The notes under the pieces were generated by a model. That model was not told where the DNA came from, ran no database searches, and worked only from the letters and a program-made list of their open reading frames with translations. Below, in pieces: positions 11,001-22,547 of a DNA stretch of 64,000 nt. Numbering within the stretch: position 1 is the first letter of the stretch; each line of letters begins with the position of its first letter. Both the position numbers and the translations under genes were made by a program. Source of the DNA: Cycas panzhihuaensis (lineage: Eukaryota; Cycadophyta); assembly GCA_023213395.1 (NCBI GenBank), contig CM041465.1, forward strand, positions 64,115,741 through 64,179,740. Reading direction: 5' to 3'.

Positions 11001-11817
11001 TGAGCACAGGAGCGCCAGAGAGTAGGGCATGGCTAGTTTTGATCAGGAAACCACATGACCTCCAAGGGGTCATAATTATGTTGCCACATAATTGTACTCC
11101 TCCCTGAAAGGATAACAACTTCTCATAGATGATGTACCACATTATTATGAATGATATGACACATTATATATATAGACAGGGGCCATTAGCACCCCATTTA
11201 ATGTATGATAGCAATGTTATAATGGTGTATTTTATTATATGTTTTATTTATATATTTATATGTATATAGACATAGGTGGACAGGTGCACGAGGGGTTATA
11301 CATCATGATGATTTAGTTGGTTGTTAGATGGCTTTTATTATTAGATCACAGGGTGATGCTTACACTTCCTTTCATACAGGGCCATACTCATAGCAGGCAC
11401 ACACAACCACCATGAGCGTAGGTGATAGGCATATATGAGGCTAAGAGATCAGGAGCCATGCATGTCTATCAAAGGAGCATAGTGGGATATGCAAAGGAGG
11501 TATCAGTAGGAGAGAGATAGAGCAGGTACTCAACCATGAAGTCCTAGCTAGAGTGCATTTCTGAAATTAGAAGTTATGGGAACCAACACATCTAATAAGG
11601 TAGAAAGGTCTCCCTTAGGAGGGAGACACAAGGTGCCATATAAGATAATGGAGAGATAGAAAAGCCACCCTAAATCGTCATTCCACCCATTGTTTGAGGG
11701 AATTAGGATGCACTTAGGATTGTAGTTTAGGCTTATTTTGGAGTGAAAAAAGGAAAAAAAAAAAAAGTGGCTAATCTACACAGGGGTGGAGATAGTCACA
11801 TGTAGAATAGAGATGGA
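11001..11817 (-). other. B1 region between deletion junction and PMD 3' end, non-coding
   Basis: Homologous to B2 29216-29939 and B3 46200-47080. It starts (minus sense) just after the former integrase end with ATAAGCCTAAACTACAATCC and contains AT-rich runs near 11160-11270. The uninterrupted copia target (ACTCC on +, 11096-11100) lies here. No gene recognised. Confidence 0.6.
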
Positions 11818-12111
11818 TGACGAAGGGTAGGCCCTATATGGTTGGGCCCATAAGTAAAATGGTTTTGGTCAGAACCAGATAAGTGTGATGGACCTAACAC
11901 ATGACTGATCACATGGAAAGATTGCATCTGAGTAGAACTAGCTCTAGTCTTAGGTGAGGATCTAGGTTATAAAGAGGACGTACCTCTACAAGTGGTCTAT
12001 CAATGTGGACACCTACATGAAGCCACTTAGGAAGGGTGAGAAGATGAAAGAAGTGGCTAGTTTAGAACCAGGAGCTTAGGAGATAGCATCGAATAAGGTG
12101 AAGAATGGAGA
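11818..12111 (-). other. B1 pol-deletion junction
   Basis: Sequence homologous to B2 upstream of RT ends near 12112, and homology to B2 just after integrase (position 29208) resumes near 11818. About 3 kb of RT-RNase H-integrase sequence is replaced by roughly 290 bp that I cannot match to B2. B3 has the same junction at about 47085-47345. Confidence 0.65.
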
Positions 12112-12860
12112 TTAGGATACCCTCTTAGGTGTGTATGAAACCAGGGTGACACGCCAAGGAGGGGGCTCATGGCCCTCGCTATCTAACTCAAAGTCACCCA
12201 TGATGGCTAGGTAACCATAGCTACCTATGCTAATAGGGGCACACCTGACTAGGTTTGGCTTATGAGAAGACATAGGTTCTGATTGATCAAGGTCAGTCTC
12301 TTGAAAAAGGGGCCCCATAGAAGGGATAGCCTCCTCAGGATTGTTATCTTCATCATCGAAGACAACTTGGCAAGCTAGATGAGAAGTGTGATATGGCATA
12401 GGCTCATGGGTGACAACCTTAACTCATCCTTCATGGATAAATTTAAATTGCCCCCAATGTGAGGAGTAGATTGCTCCCATTTCATTGAGCCATGGTTATC
12501 CCAACAGGAAGTTGTACTCTACTTTGATATCAAGTATAATAACATTCATAGAAACGATCTTCCCTCTTAAGGTGAGTGAAAGGAAGACTGCCCCTAAGGG
12601 GGACTTCTTAGTCCCATCATACCCATGGTATTTCTAAGGGATAGACTCAAGAGCTACCATACCTAAATCCTTAAGCATGTGCATAAGCATGGTGTTAACC
12701 AAGGAGCCATTATCCACGATGGTCCTCTTTGTGATAAAATTAGGAGTGTCAACAGAAATGACAAATGGGTAATGTAAAAGCTTCTCCCATTCACTAGGAG
12801 ATGAGAGATCTTGAGGATTAAACAAGATGATAGGTGGTCCATGAGAGGTGGTTCCTATAG
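12112..12860 (-). pseudogene. B1 aspartic protease and linker
   Basis: The minus strand encodes VDTPNFITKRTIVDNGSLVN, the active-site loop being D-N-G as in the other B copies, then LKDLGMVALESIP. After a stop come LGAVFLSLTLRGKI and YNFLLG, the usual protease end. The linker (MPYHTSHLACQVVFDDEDNN, then PNLVRCAPISIGSYGYLAIMGD) matches the region between protease and RT in B2. The protease would have cut the gag polyprotein. RT does not follow because of the deletion at 11818-12111. Confidence 0.7.
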
Positions 12861-13029
12861 GATGGATGGAAGCATCTTATTGGCCAAGAGCTTCAAGAAG
12901 AAGAGCATGTTGCTGAGGATAACTTCTCAAGACATCCACCAAGGACATCCCTACGACGACGGTGTGAAGTTCATCAACGATGGAGAAGGACTTTCCCTTC
13001 ACGGTAGGTTAGGGAAGCATCCTTAGAAA

Positions 13030-15492
13030 TTGTAATAAGCAAGGCATACAGGAATGGTCTTGGGAAGTATAAGGATTTATGGAGGAGGGACTTCTAGAAG
13101 AGGATCAAGGTGAAGCATGGAAGAGGAGGCATTGTTTGCCTCTTTAGCTACTTGGGACCGATTTAAGGCATATAACGGGGTGGTCTCAAGTATTGAAATA
13201 ACTCTCTTTCCCTTATTTCGAGATCGAGAGGGTGAAGGAGTGTGGTAGTCAAGAGAACCAGAAGAAAAGGACAAGTTCCTTGTACCCTTCCCTTTCACTT
13301 ATAAAGGGCGAGGGTTCGGGGACCTCCCTCTATTTTGGTTACCCTTTTGTTGGGTGTTGTGATTGCACTCCCTATGCTTGGGAAAGGATCTTTATGGATG
13401 GGTTCTTCTAGGTTGGGCCTGACACCCATTTGGAAAAAGAGTCACATTGAGGGGCTGCCTTACAGTGCTGGGCCCTATATTGTGAATCTTCATAGAAGCA
13501 CTCCCCATGGATGGAACACCACTTCTTCCCTAAGAAGGAATCAAGCTTCCTCGTTTGAGAAGGATATGTGTTACTACCCTTAGGTGGAGGGGGGGATGGC
13601 TTGGGAAGCTTGATGGACTAGTTTATACGAAGTGGGGAATGAAGGAGCTTGGAGCTTAAGCTCTTTTATGGTACATTCGAAGGAATGCATAGCGGAGGTC
13701 AAATGGTCTAAGGTCTTTTTCATTGGATGAGAAGAAGACCTAGAGGGTTGTTGGACTTTTATCTCATGAGATGGAGGAGGTCCCTTATGCCATTGTGAGG
13801 GCTTAAGAGGCTTCTTGAGACATGCTCAGAACTCAATGGTCTCAGGTGCCAAGCACTTGGCTATGGCAAAGTCGCACATCATTGCCCCCATTTTACAGAC
13901 TTTAATGTGGACTTCTGGGTGAAGGGCATTAACAAAGAGATATCTCTTTTAACTCCTCAAGCAAGGCGGCCTTTGTGGAGTGGAGAAGACCATGAAAGAA
14001 TCTTACGAAGTCATGATTCATCTCATTGTGACCTTGTTTAAGAGATAAGAGGGCTTTCATTCTGTTCTTGAAAGGACAAGCTACATCAAAATAGTTGACA
14101 AATTCATCCACATGTTGTTGGAATGAATAGATAGAATGTGCTAGTAGGCAATAGAGCCACTTAAGGGCATCACCTTGGAGAGAGCATGGGAAGAGTTTTA
14201 TGAGAATATGGTCATATGACTAATAATCAATACATGGCATAGAAAAACTTCTAAGATGCTTCGTTGGGTCTTGCGATGAGGTACTATCAAATTTAGGAAC
14301 CTCAGGAGGGTGAGGCGGTAAGTTGGTTCTTAGTGCTTAATAGATAAAGGTGTTGATCTATAGTCCATAAAGGGGCATGCCCTTGATTGGACCATAGGAT
14401 TGATGAAATATAGGAGAAGAGGTAGACAAGGTTGCCCAAACCCTCCTCGAGAGATTTGGTTTGTAAGAGGATATTGACCTCTTCCTATTTGGTGGGAAGG
14501 AGCTAATCCTACATTTGAGGGAATTTGCATAGGACCAAGTAGATACGAGGGACTCATCCCTCCTTGGGAAAACACCCCTTGTTAGAAAGGAGCTTGAGAG
14601 ATAGTGCCTTGGGGAGGGGCTTTCCCTCCTTATAAAGGTGCAACATGCAATAAAGCATAAGAGGATAGAATGGAGGGGTGTAGAACTAGGTTTTGCCCAT
14701 ATGGGCCGCCTATAGGTGGCCTGACCCCATATGGGTGTAAAGGGTCCACCCTAAAAACTAGAAGGGGATTTCCCTTACCATGCCCCCATGGTTGAGAATT
14801 ATAACTTGGAGGCACGTAGAGGGAAGGATCTGTAGGTTGAGGCTTGGAATATGTGGGGGCGGGCCCCACACGGCTTGAGGTAGGGGTGCCTGTAGGGCCC
14901 CTAGGCCTAACGGGAGGTAGATACACTATGGTTGGTTGGGGTGTAGTTGTTTGACTAGAAAGAGATATACTCCTCCCAAGTTAGGAAAAGGATATGCCTT
15001 GGGTGGCCCCTAAGGAGCATGGACCATAGGGGAGGAAGATGAAGCAAGGGACACCCTTATTATAGGCAAGGGAGTCAAATGGGATGGACGAGGAGGAGTA
15101 GATGTAGAAGAAAGAAATGCAATACTTTGTAGGATGTTCTTGGACCACTTGGAATGTGATTAGAGACAAGCAGCCTAGAAGCACTGGTTTAGGGCTTTCA
15201 CAACATCCATAGGAGGGGTGTCTACTTAATCATAAGAGGTAGAGGGGTCCTCATATGAGGTAGATCCCAAGGGGCAGTCTTCATAAGGATCACCACCAAA
15301 GTGATGGTACACTAGGGGAGAGGATGCCCCCATTTCATGAGTGGAGAGGTGGTGGACTTGTGGGTGCTCTTAGTCACCTGAGTAAAAAATAGGCTCTTCA
15401 CCCTCTTAGGTGGGCCCTTGGAAAGATGTGGATGGCTCATGAGCTTCAGAAGCATAGGCATGGTATGCCTAATCTAAGGGGAATCCTTCCAT
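13030..15492 (-). pseudogene. B1 gag
   Basis: Start ATG at 15492 (MEGFPLD), the same start as B2 22548. A Pro/Ser/Tyr-rich N-terminal half has segments such as GPTGTPTSSRVGPAPTYSKP. The Retrotrans_gag core is at 14111-13929 (MDEFVNYFDVACPF, ALLSLKQGHNEMNHDFVRFF). A knuckle-like WCSIHGECFYEDSQY lies near 13518-13476, with Tyr in place of the central His and final Cys. Three frames are used, so frameshifts as well as stops are present. Gag forms the particle; in a pol-less unit it is the main sense product. Confidence 0.78.
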
Positions 15493-15722
15493 GGTCGAAT
15501 TAGAATCTGACGAAGGAAGGGGATGATAAGAGGAGTCTTCTAACAAGGGAGGGAGGCCTAGTAAGTGATGAGAGAATCATTGTATACAAGTTTTCCCAAA
15601 AATTAGAAATAAAAGAGATGATGAAATAAGTGTTGGGACTACCCAATAAATAGAGGAGAGCTACTAGGAAAGGAGGTAGCACTAACAAGAAAAGGGGAGA
15701 GGACCAATCCCTTACTAGTGGT

Positions 15723-15740
15723 TCCCCAATATGGTCACTA
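15723..15740 (-). other. Primer-binding site of unit B1
   Basis: The minus strand reads TAGTGACCATATTGGGGA, one base from the LTR end at 15742. It equals the B2 PBS except for three transitions. tRNA partner not determined. Confidence 0.75.
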
Positions 15741-17259
15741 GTGGAATCACACCTTTGGGGGTTAACTAAACTTGGGCGAGGTCAAGTGGAAGAAATCACC
15801 CACAAGGGGTGTTCATGCCTCAGAACGTAGGTTCAAGACCCACAAATGGTATACAAACTTCCTTTGAGGTAACTCTACCTTCATTAGAAGTGATGGGTAT
15901 ATGAGGGATATCCTCAGTTTCCCAAGTAACCTCAAAGAGAAGGGCCCTCCCATCCTTGGGTGCCTAAAGGAGGGAGGAAAAGAGGAATGCAGGGATGGCT
16001 CCTCATGTAGGAAAGGGATTATGAAGGAGGTTGTTTTAGTAAAAAGGGAGAAAAGAACAACACACACACACACATGTCATAAGTTAATGGGATGACTGGA
16101 TTCACAGGTTAGGTATTGACCTAAAGGCCACACTAAAATAGTCTACCCAAGATAGCTAGAGAAGATAAAGAAGGCAACCTGAAAAGGGTGATGCCCTTAA
16201 GGTGCCAAACCCAAAAGGATCTTAGGGATAGGAACCAATGAAAGGAGTGTCTCAAGGTTTATGCTTGTCATTTATAATGTAGAGTGGTGTAGAAGAGTTG
16301 TGGTGCATACAACAATGTGTCCTTATATGCAAGGATTTGCTAAGTAAGGAAACAATACAAAATTCTCACTCGTTTATCACTCACATATATAACCTCACTC
16401 TCATTATATTTTAAACATAAAAGAAAGACATTATGAAGAGGAGCTATGTGCTAGGTAATACAACAAGGTAGGAGTGATATGATATGTAAATGTATAGGGT
16501 TCTTACTACATGTACTTTATTAAGAAAGCGAGCAAGCATGTCTAACGGAAATGACCTAAACTAGTTATTTTTCTTTTCCCTTTTATAATATGCAAGTGCA
16601 AGGTAGGGAGCAAAAGAGGAGGATAAAAGAAGCGAAGGGCACACCTAGAACACGACGGTTAGAGTAGTATTTCCCTTGCTACACTTGCTATCCTCGTCCT
16701 ACTATAATCGTGGATGGCGTGATGGGATGAAGCTAGTGACAAAGGGTAGGGGGGATCCCTTACCTTCCCCTCAAATCAAAAGGCAAAGAGACAAGAAAAG
16801 AAAGAAATATGAAGAAGTACAAAGTGATTACCTCTCTATTTTGCAACCTTGAAAACTAAAGAGAAAATGATAGTTGGAAGGATGGGAATGTACCTGGGTG
16901 AACTTTCCCTCTTCCTCTCCATGTGCAACAAGAAACAACCTACAAACAAATGAGTTTTTCCCTTTCCCAAGGGGCACCAAACATACACGAGATAGGTGTA
17001 CAATACGAAAATGATATGATACCATTGTCTTAGCCAAAAGAAATAATTTTTATCACAATACCACTTCTTACTCCTTTTACAATGTCTAGCAAACAATAAA
17101 GGAGAAAATTGGGGGAAAGTAAAGGGAGAAAGAGGATAGCTAGCCTTAGAATAGCTAACTCTCTAGATCTACAATGCTTCACAATGTCCAAGCACTAGGG
17201 AAGATGAGGGAGAGTGAATACAATAGACTCTTAGAGTGTAAGCAAACTAGTTGTGAAGA

Positions 17260-17304
17260 TGTTGCACTTTGTCGTCAATGTTATAAAAGTCACAAAGTGC
17301 AACA
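17260..17304. other. Conserved hairpin in the long LTR
   Basis: TGTTGCACTTTGT (17260-17272) and ACAAAGTGCAACA (17292-17304) are perfectly complementary around a 19-nt loop. The copy at 52529-52572 keeps 12 bp; the copy near 5315-5360 has one degraded arm. It lies in the segment that the short B2 LTRs lack. Confidence 0.75.
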
Positions 17305-18152
17305 TTTGCAACCTCAACAAAGTCTAAATCCAAGGCACAATCAAGGTAGGGAATGGGGTTGGAATCCCACTCAAGTAGAGCCTACAAGGCTAGAATCAAG
17401 CACAACAATGGGCTGCCTATGCTACTACTAGCGATGACCTTCTTTCCAACAGTCATTTAGAAGCCCAAGGGAGGCACGAAAAAGGAAGAGGTGAGGAGAG
17501 AAGGGTGGTTTCCTTGAGGAGAAGGCTTACTAGGTGTGGAACCCTACCTTTACTCCTTTCACTCTTTGTAAGTGCTTCTTCCTCGTTGCCTCCTTAGAGA
17601 AACTAGGAAGGAACTGGAAGGAAAAATGAAACAACTAGGAAGAGGAGGGTTTGCCACCTATTTGTGGTGGAAAAGTAAAGGAAAAAAACTACAAAAATAC
17701 TAACAAATGACTTTTGTATTATTTAAAAGAAAAAGAAATGAATTGTGGGTCTATAGGTACCTATTATAGGTAGATCTACCTGAGAAATGGAGGAGTGAAG
17801 CCAATCTTATGGGGGTTTACAAGTGAAACCCCAAGGGAGCAGCAGGTCAGAAGGAAACAAGAGTGAAAAGGGGTCGTCTGAACTTGATAAAGCACTTGGA
17901 GAATGTGCTTCCCTTTGTTGGCTATGTTAGAGGCCTACTACTACATGTCTGGAGGTGTAGGGGACTGGTTGATGGTTGAAGAGTTGATGTAGCAGACTTG
18001 TCATATTGCAAGGCATTTTTGGAGAGAGTAATGTGAAAAAATTAGTGAGAGAGCCAAGAAGAGAATGAAATGAGGTTGTTTTTGGGTTTTTAAACTAAAC
18101 CCTAGCTCAATCAAGTGATTAGGGTTCAGCTTGGGCTGAGAATGAGTCATTA

Positions 18153-18160
18153 CCACGTGG
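18153..18160. promoter_or_regulatory. G-box CCACGTGG in the middle LTR
   Basis: The palindromic core CACGTG is kept at the aligned position of three LTRs (18153, 42461, 53431). At 21055 and 6222 it has decayed by transitions to CCACATGG and CCATGTAG. G-boxes are binding sites for plant bZIP and bHLH factors; use by this LTR is inference. Confidence 0.55.
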
Positions 18161-19317
18161 CAATTTCATAATAAATGTGAAATTAGCTATGGTAGTTTAA
18201 AAAAAATAAATTGTGATAGTAGCCCCATAGTAAACTTAGCAGTACCACAAAGATTGTAGCAGTACCATGATGTTTAGCACGGTCCATAGGAAACACAAGA
18301 AAAATAAAGGGGAAGGAGCCCATGAGCTCCAAAAAAAGGGAAACTCGGGACTATAGGGATAAGGTACTCTTTCTAGGTGGCAAGAAAGGCTATGGAGTTT
18401 AGGAGAGCCTATAATAGATAAGTATTAAAGGCAAAAAAGTTCTCGAAAGAGTCAACAAATAAGTGGAGGATGCCAACTAGGCCTAGGCAAGGTGCTAAGG
18501 ATCATGATACACTGACAGGTGATAAGATTGGGCCACAGAGGCCAAATGGTACTTGGGAACATTATGGAGATATGAAGGAGGATTATAGACTACCATGGGA
18601 TATGTATCCCTATATCATCATTGGATGAAAAGTGCCGAGATGTAATGTAGTCAAGTAATGGATGCATAGTGGTTATGAAATGAGATAATCATCATATGAT
18701 ATAGATGAAATACTTCAATCAACGTTTCCTGGAACTAATAATGGTAAGGGATAGAGGTGTACTTATACTTACTTGAGTCGACTCACCCATGCCTATTCCT
18801 GGAAGTCGAGAAACACTGCCCCTTTGGAAGTAGAGCCTCGTTGCTTAGAAGGGTAACACGATGGAAAATGTTATCAACAAAATGTTAGCAATACATATAT
18901 ACAACAAATATGATGATGAATTAAACCAAGGATGATGATGAGTGTCATGGCGGGAGGCGTGGATAGGGAGACAAGGGAGAGACGACATAGGGGCTACTTA
19001 TGCATCGCCCTAATGTTAATAGGTAGAGACAACAGATGGGGGGATGCCTCCATTGTATGAGTGAAGAATAAATAATAGGGGATAATCATGAACATGATCA
19101 AGTAGATGTTATAAATGAGATGTTATATATATAGGAGAGCAAGGAGGGTAAAGACTCTATACTGAGGGTGGTACTAATAGGAGGGTGAGGAGAACAAACC
19201 TAGCAGTAACCATAGTTTAACCTCATTAGTGGTAAACTTTTAGAGGTATGAATAGATTGTAAGATGGGAGAGTGTGATGACCCAAAATCTAGGTGTCTGG
19301 ATAGGTTCCTCAAAGGG

Positions 19318-19792
19318 GATCATCGAGGAGAGGGAGGTGACGCTCAAGGATAAGACATATGAGGCTATCTACCTCAACGTTACAGTCTTGAGGGATATAT
19401 TAGATGTCAACGGAAGAGAAACGTGACAGAAGGGATCTAATGATCAAGGCAAGGGATCTCAGGCATGGGCAACACACCTGGTAGACTTGGGTGAGGTGAG
19501 ACACCATGACCTAAGAGTCACAAAGGAGGATGATAGGTCCACGGTGGAAGCAAAGCACATTGGTAAGGACTTCAATAACAGTTGTGTACTCAACTTCATT
19601 ATTGATGGCTTCAGGAAGGAAGATCCTGGAACATATGTAGTCATATTTGGAGGGGTCATGAAGGATCCACACAATGGCAGGAGGGCCTGGGTTGCCATGA
19701 CTTCTACCATCGGTGAAGATGAGAAATGCCATGGTGAGGAGAGTAAAGGTCTTGGTGAGGTAGGTGGGAAAGAAGGGCGATGTCAGGGTCAA
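19318..19792 (-). pseudogene. B3 second (Tat-type) RNase H relic
   Basis: The best preserved of the three B copies at its N-terminal half. From 19792 the minus strand reads MTLTSPFFPTYLTKTFTLLT, then FLIFTDGRSHGNPGP (first catalytic Asp), INNEVEYTTVIEVL (catalytic Glu) and ILLCDS (third acidic residue), all in one frame without a stop. Beyond a stop, YIPQDCNVEVDSLICL continues the fold. It should act as an RNase H on RNA-DNA hybrids. It lies about 500 bp before the LTR at 18815 and is separated from the rest of B3 by the 23-kb B2 insertion. Confidence 0.8.
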
Positions 19793-20393
19793 TGAGCAAA
19801 AGGAAAAAGGGCATGAGAGGTAGCATTAGGTCTATGAGGTGCTCAAAAAGCTATAAGTAAAGGTCATGAAGAAAGGGAGAGCCCATGAAGGAGGCTACCT
19901 AGAGATGAGGAGACCGACCTGATGGACAGGAAGGGAATGGCAACGAAAAAGTGCCCCTTTAGGGTCCTAAAGGCTACTAAAAGGGGTTCAACAAGGTCTA
20001 GAACAAGGGAGGAACTTCCTTTGGGAGCCCTAAAGGCTCAAACAGGTGGCAGAAATGGACTCAAGATAGAGAAATGAGCTAAAGGAGTATAAACATAGGT
20101 ATGTTTCAGAATGGTGTAAAAATTGGGACATAGGAGATCTATGGAAGACTAAAGGGGTCATCATAAATGCACCTAAGAGGTAAAAAAAGGAGGTCATAGA
20201 GGCAAGATGTGGGACAGACCTAGAAGGCAAAGGTGGCATACGAAAAGAGGTGGTCTCAAGGGCTGTCATGGCAAGAAAAATGGAGGAAGTGCCCGTTGGG
20301 GAATCGCCTATATAAGGAAAACTTGGTGAAAATAGAATTCATTTTCACGGGCTCACAATCGATCTAGAGCCCTTTCCCTTATGCAGTGGAGTG

Positions 20394-20398
20394 CCACC
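20394..20398. repeat. Left target-site duplication of B2 (CCACC)
   Basis: CCACC directly precedes the B2 5' LTR and is repeated at 43707-43711 directly after the 3' LTR. B1 carries the uninterrupted equivalent once (CCGCC, 8439-8443). Confidence 0.9.
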
Positions 20399-20959
20399 TA
20401 TTTCCCAGCTACCAAGAATGAGTATGGATGAGTCAACTTAGGTAAGTGCAGGTATATTTCTATCCTTTGTCTTGGTCAATTCAAGAAAGATAAATTGAAG
20501 CATCTCTTTGTTTTCATTGCATGATTGACTGGTTCATTTGCACGACCATTATGTATCCGCTGCTTGATCATGCTGCATGACATCATTTCAGCCTATGATG
20601 ATTTAGGGACATGGATCCCATGGCACTTCATAGCCCTCCTACATATCTCCACATCATCCCAATAACAGATCATCCATTATGATTTACTTACCATTCCATT
20701 GACATGCCTTAAACTCTAGCACCTTGCCTAAGTACGAATAGTATTTCCTCACTTGTTTACCAACTTTTTGGAAACTTCTTGCCTTTGGTACTTCACCTAA
20801 CATAGATCTCTTTGGTCCTATGACTATCTCCTACTACCCAGATAGAGTGTCATGCCCCCTTAGGCCTAAAGTACCTCCTTTTTAAGATCTCAACCTCTTC
20901 TTTCTTCTATTTTTGCTTATGTTATTGTTGCACCATGGTAAAGATCATGGTACCACTAC

Positions 20960-20983
20960 AAACTTCATAATATCATGAAGTTT
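20960..20983. other. GGTACC-type near-palindrome in B2 5' LTR
   Basis: AAACTTCATAATATCATGAAGTTT differs from its own reverse complement at only two positions. The aligned 3' LTR copy (42365-42390) has GGTACC at the centre. Related modules occur in every family B LTR and upstream of the antisense PMD genes. Confidence 0.65.
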
Positions 20984-21928
20984 ATGGTGAGGCGACTGTT
21001 ATACATTAGTTTTTAAAATCTTCCATGGCAAAATTTTCATTTATTACAAATTTGCCACATGGCAAAGGCATATTCCTGGCCCCAGTCAAACCCTAATCAC
21101 TCGATTGAGCTAAGGTTAGGTTTAAAACCCAAAAAGACCCTCATTTCTTTCTCTTTGACTCTTAAAAAAATCCCTCTCTCACTTATTCTTCATAGCTTTA
21201 TACAGAAATGCCCTACAACACCTAGCACACTAGCTCTCTAGCCTGAGATCAGCCCTTTGCAACTCCAAATCTATAGCAGCAGGCCTGAAACAAGGCTGCC
21301 TCAAGGAAATATATGCTCCAAGCTTGCCTCCAAGCACAACTATCATACTTATCTTCAGATTTTGCAGCCTCCATATATTTTCTCCTGCACACCTTATAGG
21401 GATACCCTTATTCCCTATTCTCTCAGGTAGATCTTCTCCTAGACTACCTGCAACAGGTATTCCTTCCCCTTTATTTTACTTTGCTCCCTTTAAATTATTG
21501 AAAATTGATTTGAATACCCTATAATGCTCTCATCTCTCATTTTTCCTATTACACAAAGGAGGCAAACCCTCCTCTTCTCTTGTCTATCCATTATTCTTTC
21601 CAGCTCTTCCCTAGTTTCTCCAAGGAGGCAGCGAGAAAGAGGTCTCAAAAAGGTGAGTGAAAGGAGCCAAGGCAGGTTCCATAACCTAGCTAGCCTTCTC
21701 CTCAAGGGTAGTCCCCTTCTCCCCTTTCCTCTTTCTTCTCCATGCTTACCTTGGGTTGCCAAAGAGCTCTTGAAAGAGAGGTCACCACTAAAAGCAGTAT
21801 ACACAGCCCATTATTACGCTTGCTCCCAGCTTTGTGGGCCTTACATGGGTAAGAATTATAACCCCTTAGCTAGCCCCCTTACTTTCTTACATTTAAAAAT
21901 AAAGAAGAGTGAGGATACTGCACTAGTG

Positions 21929-21954
21929 CATGAATGAGCATGCTCTCATTCATG
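21929..21954. other. Perfect 10-bp hairpin in short LTR
   Basis: CATGAATGAG and CTCATTCATG pair around the 6-nt loop CATGCT. The 3' LTR copy near 43335 is degraded in both arms. It lies in the stretch that the long LTRs replace with other sequence. Confidence 0.6.
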
Positions 21955-22302
21955 TGTCCTTTTTTTTTTTTTATGGAACCACCTTTTATCCTATACGAGG
22001 AGCCATTCCCTCACTTTATTTCACCTCCCTTCTTCGGCCATCCAAGGGTGAGAGGGCCTATCCCTTGAGGTTACTCTAAAAACCAAGGATATCCCTTATT
22101 TCTTCCACCCTCCAAACCAAAGTTGAGTTACCCAGAAAGGAATTGTGCACCATTCATGGGTCTCAAACCTATGTTCTGACATGCAGATGCACTTTGCAGG
22201 TGATCTCTTCTACTTCCTAAGTTAGTCTTTATTTCTAAGATTTTTCATTGATTGATCGAACCTTAACCCAATGTGGTTACCACCCCATAGGTGCGATTCC
22301 AT

Positions 22303-22320
22303 TGGCGACCATACTGGGGA
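22303..22320 (+). other. Primer-binding site of B2
   Basis: TGGCGACCATACTGGGGA lies one base after the LTR end at 22301. The pattern GGCGAC...TGGGGA is of the kind seen in plant Tat/Ogre elements. The tRNA was not identified. Confidence 0.8.
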
Positions 22321-22547
22321 CTTGCTAGTAAGGGATCAATCATTTCCTGCTAGTGCTACTCCTTCTTGGTAGCTCTCTTTGGTTTATTGGCAGCCCCCAA
22401 CACTCCAACTACTTTATTTATTCCTCTTTCTTCCAACCTATAGGCGGAACTTGTATACAATGATTCTCACGTTACTTTTGAGGCCTCCCTCCTTTATTGA
22501 AAGACCCTTCCTATTACTCCCTTCCTTCGTCAGATTCTAATTCAACT

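Larger units (their letters stand above)
3799..18815 (-). mobile_element. Unit B1: pol-less Tat-type retrotransposon (gag-PR, antisense PMD, second RNase H)
   Basis: The minus-strand order is LTR (18815-15742), PBS, gag, protease, a deletion junction replacing RT-RNase H-integrase, the 3' half of the antisense PMD gene, its 5' half, second RNase H, polypurine tract, LTR (6884-3799). The internal region of 8.86 kb is about 3 kb shorter than that of B2 after removing the copia insert. It would have depended on a full-length partner such as B2 for RT and integrase. Its coding regions are degenerate. Confidence 0.8.
15742..18815 (-). repeat. Family B long LTR, middle, shared by B1 and B3
   Basis: 3074 bp. 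The minus strand starts TGTTTCTCGACTTCC at 18815 and ends GTGATTCCA at 15742, the only long LTR with both canonical TG and CA. Upstream is a polypurine tract (CCAAAGGGGCAG) of B3; downstream is the PBS and gag of B1. No target duplication flanks it. An intact G-box CCACGTGG is at 18153-18160 and a 13-bp-stem hairpin at 17260-17304. No gene. Confidence 0.85.
20399..22301 (+). repeat. B2 5' LTR (short type)
   Basis: 1903 bp from TATTTCCCAGC (TG start decayed to TA) to GCGATTCCA. It aligns with 41805-43706 throughout and with the long LTRs except for their extra 1.2-kb segment. It contains near-palindrome 20960-20983, decayed G-box 21055-21062, hairpin 21929-21954 and a T-run near 21960. No conserved ORF. 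Confidence 0.9.

Noticed and set aside
15742-18815. Solo LTR
   Set aside because: Both flanks are element-internal (polypurine tract on one side, PBS and gag on the other) and no target duplication flanks it; it is the shared middle LTR of the array.
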